A stretch of 15,753 nucleotides of DNA. Origin: Bacteroidota bacterium (GTDB lineage: Bacteria > Bacteroidota > Bacteroidia > Flavobacteriales_D > JABDKJ01). The DNA is taken from NCBI GenBank assembly GCA_027621335.1, contig JAQCAN010000031.1, positions 1-15,753 on the forward strand. Reading direction: 5' to 3'. The notes under the pieces are model-generated. The model saw only the letters and a program-made list of their open reading frames with translations. It made no database searches and had not been told where the DNA came from. The stretch's first letter is position 1. Every line of letters starts with the position of its first letter. The translations under genes were made by a program, and so were the position numbers. Below, in pieces: positions 13,192 to 15,753 of the stretch.

Positions 13192-14016
13192 ATGGGAATA
13201 AGAAAATTCAACCCGGTAACACCAGGACAAAGGCACAAGGTCGCATCGACATTCGATGAGATCACCAGCTCCAAGCCAGAGAAGAGTTTGATCGCTCCTC
13301 TCAAGAAATCTGGAGGAAGGAACAACACAGGCAAGATGACCATGCGCTACATAGGTGGTGGTCATAAGAGACGCTACCGCTTAATCGATTTCAAGAGGGA
13401 TAAGCAGAACATGAAAGCCGAGGTGAAAACGATCGAGTACGATCCGAACCGTTCTGCCCGCATTGCATTGGTCGAATACAAGGATGGAGAGGTGAGGTAT
13501 ATCATCGCACCAGCGGGACTGACTGTGGGAACTATGGTCGAGTCAGGTAAAGGAGTCGCTCCTGAGGTGGGTAACACCATGTACCTGTCCGAAGTTCCAC
13601 TAGGTTCGGTTATCCACAACATCGAGATGCAACCTGGAAAAGGAGCTCAGCTGGCAAGAAGTGCCGGGAGTTATGCCCAGTTGAATGCAAGAGATGGAAA
13701 GTATGCCGTCATCAAGCTTCCTAGCGGTGAGACCAGAATGGTGCTCATCACTTGCAAAGCCACTATAGGCGCTGTTTCTAACGGAGAACACAGTTTGACC
13801 CGTTCAGGTAAGGCAGGTCGCTCAAGATGGTTGGGAAGAAGGCCAAGAGTAAGAGGAGTTGTCATGAATCCGGTCGATCACCCGATGGGTGGTGGTGAGG
13901 GTAAATCCTCAGGAGGACATCCACGTTCAAGGAAAGGACTTCCAGCTAAGGGGTATAAGACTCGCAGCAGGACGAAGGCTTCCAACAAGCACATTATTGA
14001 AAGACGTAAGAAGTAA
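13192..14016 (+). CDS. rplB: 50S ribosomal protein L2
   Basis: This 274-residue, highly conserved 23S rRNA-binding protein is needed for subunit association and peptidyl-transferase activity. Landmarks are MGIRKFNPVTPGQRH at the N-terminus, the GGGHKRRYRLIDFKRDK block, the IEYDPNRSARIALVEYKDGE strand region, SGETRMVLITCKATIGAVSN and the functionally critical NPVDHPMGGGEGKSSGGHPR near the C-terminus, including the conserved histidine of VDHP. The length is usual. It follows rplW by 7 nt and precedes rpsS by 8 nt. Confidence 0.99.
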   Translation: MGIRKFNPVTPGQRHKVASTFDEITSSKPEKSLIAPLKKSGGRNNTGKMTMRYIGGGHKRRYRLIDFKRDKQNMKAEVKTIEYDPNRSARIALVEYKDGEVRYIIAPAGLTVGTMVESGKGVAPEVGNTMYLSEVPLGSVIHNIEMQPGKGAQLARSAGSYAQLNARDGKYAVIKLPSGETRMVLITCKATIGAVSNGEHSLTRSGKAGRSRWLGRRPRVRGVVMNPVDHPMGGGEGKSSGGHPRSRKGLPAKGYKTRSRTKASNKHIIERRKK

Positions 14017-14024
14017 GATACAGT

Positions 14025-14294
14025 ATGAGTCGCTCATTAAAAAAACCACCATTTGTGCACTATAAGCTGAACCAGCGAGTAGAAGAGGCACAGTCCAGCG
14101 GAAAGAAGTCAGTGATCAAGACCTGGTCTAGGGCCAGCACCATCACTCCTGATTTCGTTGGTATGACGATCGCTGTGCACAATGGCAAGACATTCATCCC
14201 TGTCTACGTGACAGAGAATATGGTAGGACATAAGTTAGGTGAGTTTTCTCCGACTAGAAGTTTCAGAGGTCACTCTGGAAACAAGAAGAAATAA
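14025..14294 (+). CDS. rpsS: 30S ribosomal protein S19
   Basis: This 89-residue head protein of the small subunit contacts the A-site side and bridges to the large subunit. The family signature is complete: MSRSLKKPPFVHYKL at the start, IKTWSRASTITPDFVGMTIA in the middle and the HNGK.FIPVYVTENMVGHKLGEFSPTR stretch with FRGHSGNKKK at the end. It follows rplB by 8 nt; rplV is 23 nt downstream. Confidence 0.98.
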   Translation: MSRSLKKPPFVHYKLNQRVEEAQSSGKKSVIKTWSRASTITPDFVGMTIAVHNGKTFIPVYVTENMVGHKLGEFSPTRSFRGHSGNKKK

Positions 14295-14317
14295 TCACGA
14301 ACTGAAAAAGAAGAATC

Positions 14318-14722
14318 ATGGGTTCGCGTAAACACGATAGCGCAGAAAAGCGCAAGGAAGAGCTGAGACACATCTCATTTGCGAAGTTGAATAACTGTCC
14401 AACATCTCCTCGTAAGATGAGATTGGTTGCAGATATCATCCGAGGTCGCAAGGTTACTGATGCACTGAGCATATTGAAATTCTCCAATAAAGAGGCCTCA
14501 GGTCGCTTGGAGAAACTCCTCCTTTCTGCCATCAATAACTGGGAACAGAAGAATGAAGGCCAAAGGGCAGATGAGGCGGACCTGTTCGTGAAGACCATCA
14601 ATGTCGATGGCGGTCGAATGCTGAAGCGTGTTCAGCCGGCTCCTCAGGGTAGGGCACACCGTATTAGAAAACGTTCGAACCACGTGACGCTGGTTGTAGA
14701 TAGCAGAAAAGCAAAGAGCTAA
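14318..14722 (+). CDS. rplV: 50S ribosomal protein L22 with N-terminal extension
   Basis: This 134-residue protein has a long beta hairpin reaching into the peptide exit tunnel beside L4. The core reads NNCPTSPRKMRLVADIIRGR, ALSILKFSNKEASGRLEKLL and GRMLKRVQPAPQGRAHRIRK, and it ends in SNHVTLVVDSRKAKS. The hairpin tip is without visible insertions or deletions of the kind linked to macrolide resistance. Compared with the roughly 110-residue E. coli protein it carries about 20 extra charged residues at the N-terminus (MGSRKHDSAEKRKEELRH), an extension common in Bacteroidota. ATG 14318 is the only start that fits between rpsS and the core. Confidence 0.97.
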   Translation: MGSRKHDSAEKRKEELRHISFAKLNNCPTSPRKMRLVADIIRGRKVTDALSILKFSNKEASGRLEKLLLSAINNWEQKNEGQRADEADLFVKTINVDGGRMLKRVQPAPQGRAHRIRKRSNHVTLVVDSRKAKS

Positions 14723-14729
14723 GAAAAGC

Positions 14730-15446
14730 ATGGGACAAAAGACTCACCCGATAGGAAACAGACTGGGTTACATCAAAGGATGGGACAGCAGTTGGTATGG
14801 TGGTAATGACTACACCGAGAAATTGGTCGAAGATGAGAAGATCAGGGAATACCTTGGGGCTCGTCTGAGAAAGGCCAGCATCTCCAAAGTCATCATCGAA
14901 CGTACGTTGAAAGTGGTCACCGTGACTGTGAAGACAGCCAGACCAGGTGTCATCATCGGGAAAGGTGGACAAGAGGTTGATAAACTCAAAGAAGAGTTGA
15001 AGAATATCACCAAGAAAGACGTCCAGATCAATATCTATGAGATCAAGCGCCCTGAATTGGATGCAAAATTGGTCGCAGACAGCATAGCACGACAGATCGA
15101 GGGAAGGATATCCTATAGAAGGGCCATCAAGATGTCCATCGCCAGCACCATGAGAATGGGAGCTGAAGGAATCAAAGTTCTGATTGCCGGACGATTGAAC
15201 GGAGCAGAGATAGCGCGTTCAGAAGGATTCAAGGAAGGACGTATTCCACTTCACACTTTCCGCGCGGATATTGATTATGCGCTGAGTGAGGCCCACACGA
15301 CCTATGGCCGTATCGGCATCAAGGTGTGGATCATGAATGGAGAGGTCTATGGTAAGAGGGATCTGTCTCCGACCGTAGGACTTCAGAAAAAGAGCAAGCC
15401 GACATCGAAAGGTGGAGGAGGCGGCCGAAGAGGAGGAGACCGTTGA
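14730..15446 (+). CDS. rpsC: 30S ribosomal protein S3
   Basis: This 238-residue protein at the mRNA entry channel acts with S4 and S5 as the ribosomal helicase surface. The N-terminus MGQKTHPIGNRLGYIKGWDS is typical. A type II KH domain carries PGVIIGKGGQEVDKLKEEL. The C-terminal S3 domain includes RISYRRAIKMSIASTMRMGA, GRLNGAEIARSEGFKEGRIP and TTYGRIGIKVWIMNGEVYG. The protein ends in a flexible Gly/Arg tail (GGGGGRRGGDR). It begins 7 nt after rplV. The 34-nt gap before rplP is the longest between neighbouring genes of the operon seen here. Confidence 0.98.
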   Translation: MGQKTHPIGNRLGYIKGWDSSWYGGNDYTEKLVEDEKIREYLGARLRKASISKVIIERTLKVVTVTVKTARPGVIIGKGGQEVDKLKEELKNITKKDVQINIYEIKRPELDAKLVADSIARQIEGRISYRRAIKMSIASTMRMGAEGIKVLIAGRLNGAEIARSEGFKEGRIPLHTFRADIDYALSEAHTTYGRIGIKVWIMNGEVYGKRDLSPTVGLQKKSKPTSKGGGGGRRGGDR

Positions 15447-15480
15447 GACCATAATTGACGAGAGTAAAAGATATTAGAAG

Positions 15481-15753
15481 ATGTTACAGCCGAAAAGATC
15501 GAAATTCAGAAAACAGCAGAAAGGCAAAATCAAAGGGAATGCCCAGAGAGGAGCGTCTGTAGACTTTGGTTCGTTTGGATTGAAATCCATGGATGAAGGG
15601 TTCATCACCTCCCGTCAGATAGAGGCAGCTCGTATCGCGGTCACCAGGTTCATGAAGAGGGAAGGAAAAGTCTGGATACGGATTTTCCCAGATAAACCTC
15701 TGACAGCCAAGCCTGCGGAAGTCCGTATGGGTAAAGGTAAAGGAGCTCCTAGT
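15481..15753 (+). CDS. rplP: 50S ribosomal protein L16, C-terminus beyond the window
   Basis: The first 91 codons of about 140 are present. L16 organises the A-site tRNA binding region of the large subunit. The sequence starts MLQPKRSKFRKQQKGKIKGN and continues with the SVDFGSFGLKSMDEGFITSR block, QIEAARIAVTRFMKREGKVW, IRIFPDKPLTAKPAEVRMGK and GKGAPS at the cut. The MGKGKG loop, next to the peptidyl-transferase centre, is intact. It continues the standard S10 order after rpsC; rpmC and rpsQ would be expected next. Confidence 0.98.
   Translation, partial: MLQPKRSKFRKQQKGKIKGNAQRGASVDFGSFGLKSMDEGFITSRQIEAARIAVTRFMKREGKVWIRIFPDKPLTAKPAEVRMGKGKGAPS

Overview
The window looks like chromosomal DNA of a member of the Bacteroidota, probably in or near the Flavobacteriales. 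Several independent signs support this. A type IX secretion (T9SS, CHU_C-type) C-terminal sorting domain is recognisable. The str and S10 ribosomal operons are joined, with no tuf gene between fusA and rpsJ. Intergenic regions carry TAnnTTTG-type -7 promoter boxes, and strong Shine-Dalgarno sequences are largely missing. The urocanate hydratase is the long, eukaryote-like form. The order polyprenol-phosphate mannosyltransferase then dihydroorotase-like gene is one I recall from flavobacterial genomes.

Layout. 1-884 (minus): a polyprenol monophosphomannose synthase whose stop overlaps the start of a dihydroorotase-like gene that runs off the left edge. 1022-1351 (plus): a small alanine-rich lipoprotein built from a 21-bp/7-residue repeat, followed by a clear intrinsic terminator. 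1432-4123 (minus): a small DUF5522-like Cys-rich protein, translationally overlapped with urocanate hydratase (hutU). This is followed by a decayed 3' remnant of a T9SS-exported surface protein that has an in-frame stop just before its canonical C-terminal tail. 4165-6614 (plus): a PLP-dependent ACC deaminase/D-cysteine desulfhydrase family enzyme, a Cys-containing lipoprotein of unknown function, and a GH73 glucosaminidase with two LysM domains. 6662-8092 (plus): asparaginyl-tRNA synthetase. 8245-15753 (plus): a strong str promoter, then rpsL-rpsG-fusA-rpsJ-rplC-rplD-rplW-rplB-rpsS-rplV-rpsC-rplP, with rplP cut by the right edge.

How the genes work together. The right half is a single tightly packed translation operon, with gaps of 1-34 nt, that makes ribosomal proteins and EF-G. 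The adjacent asnS also serves translation but seems to be a separate transcription unit. The left half mixes envelope functions (mannosyl-lipid donor synthesis, lipoproteins, peptidoglycan hydrolase, T9SS remnant) with amino-acid and nucleotide metabolism (urocanase, PLP enzyme, dihydroorotase-like).

I found no CRISPR array, insertion sequence, prophage, defence system, tRNA or rRNA. I do not think the window holds a new multi-gene system. The items most worth a second look are the interrupted T9SS-domain gene, the heptad-repeat lipoprotein and the DUF5522-hutU overlap.
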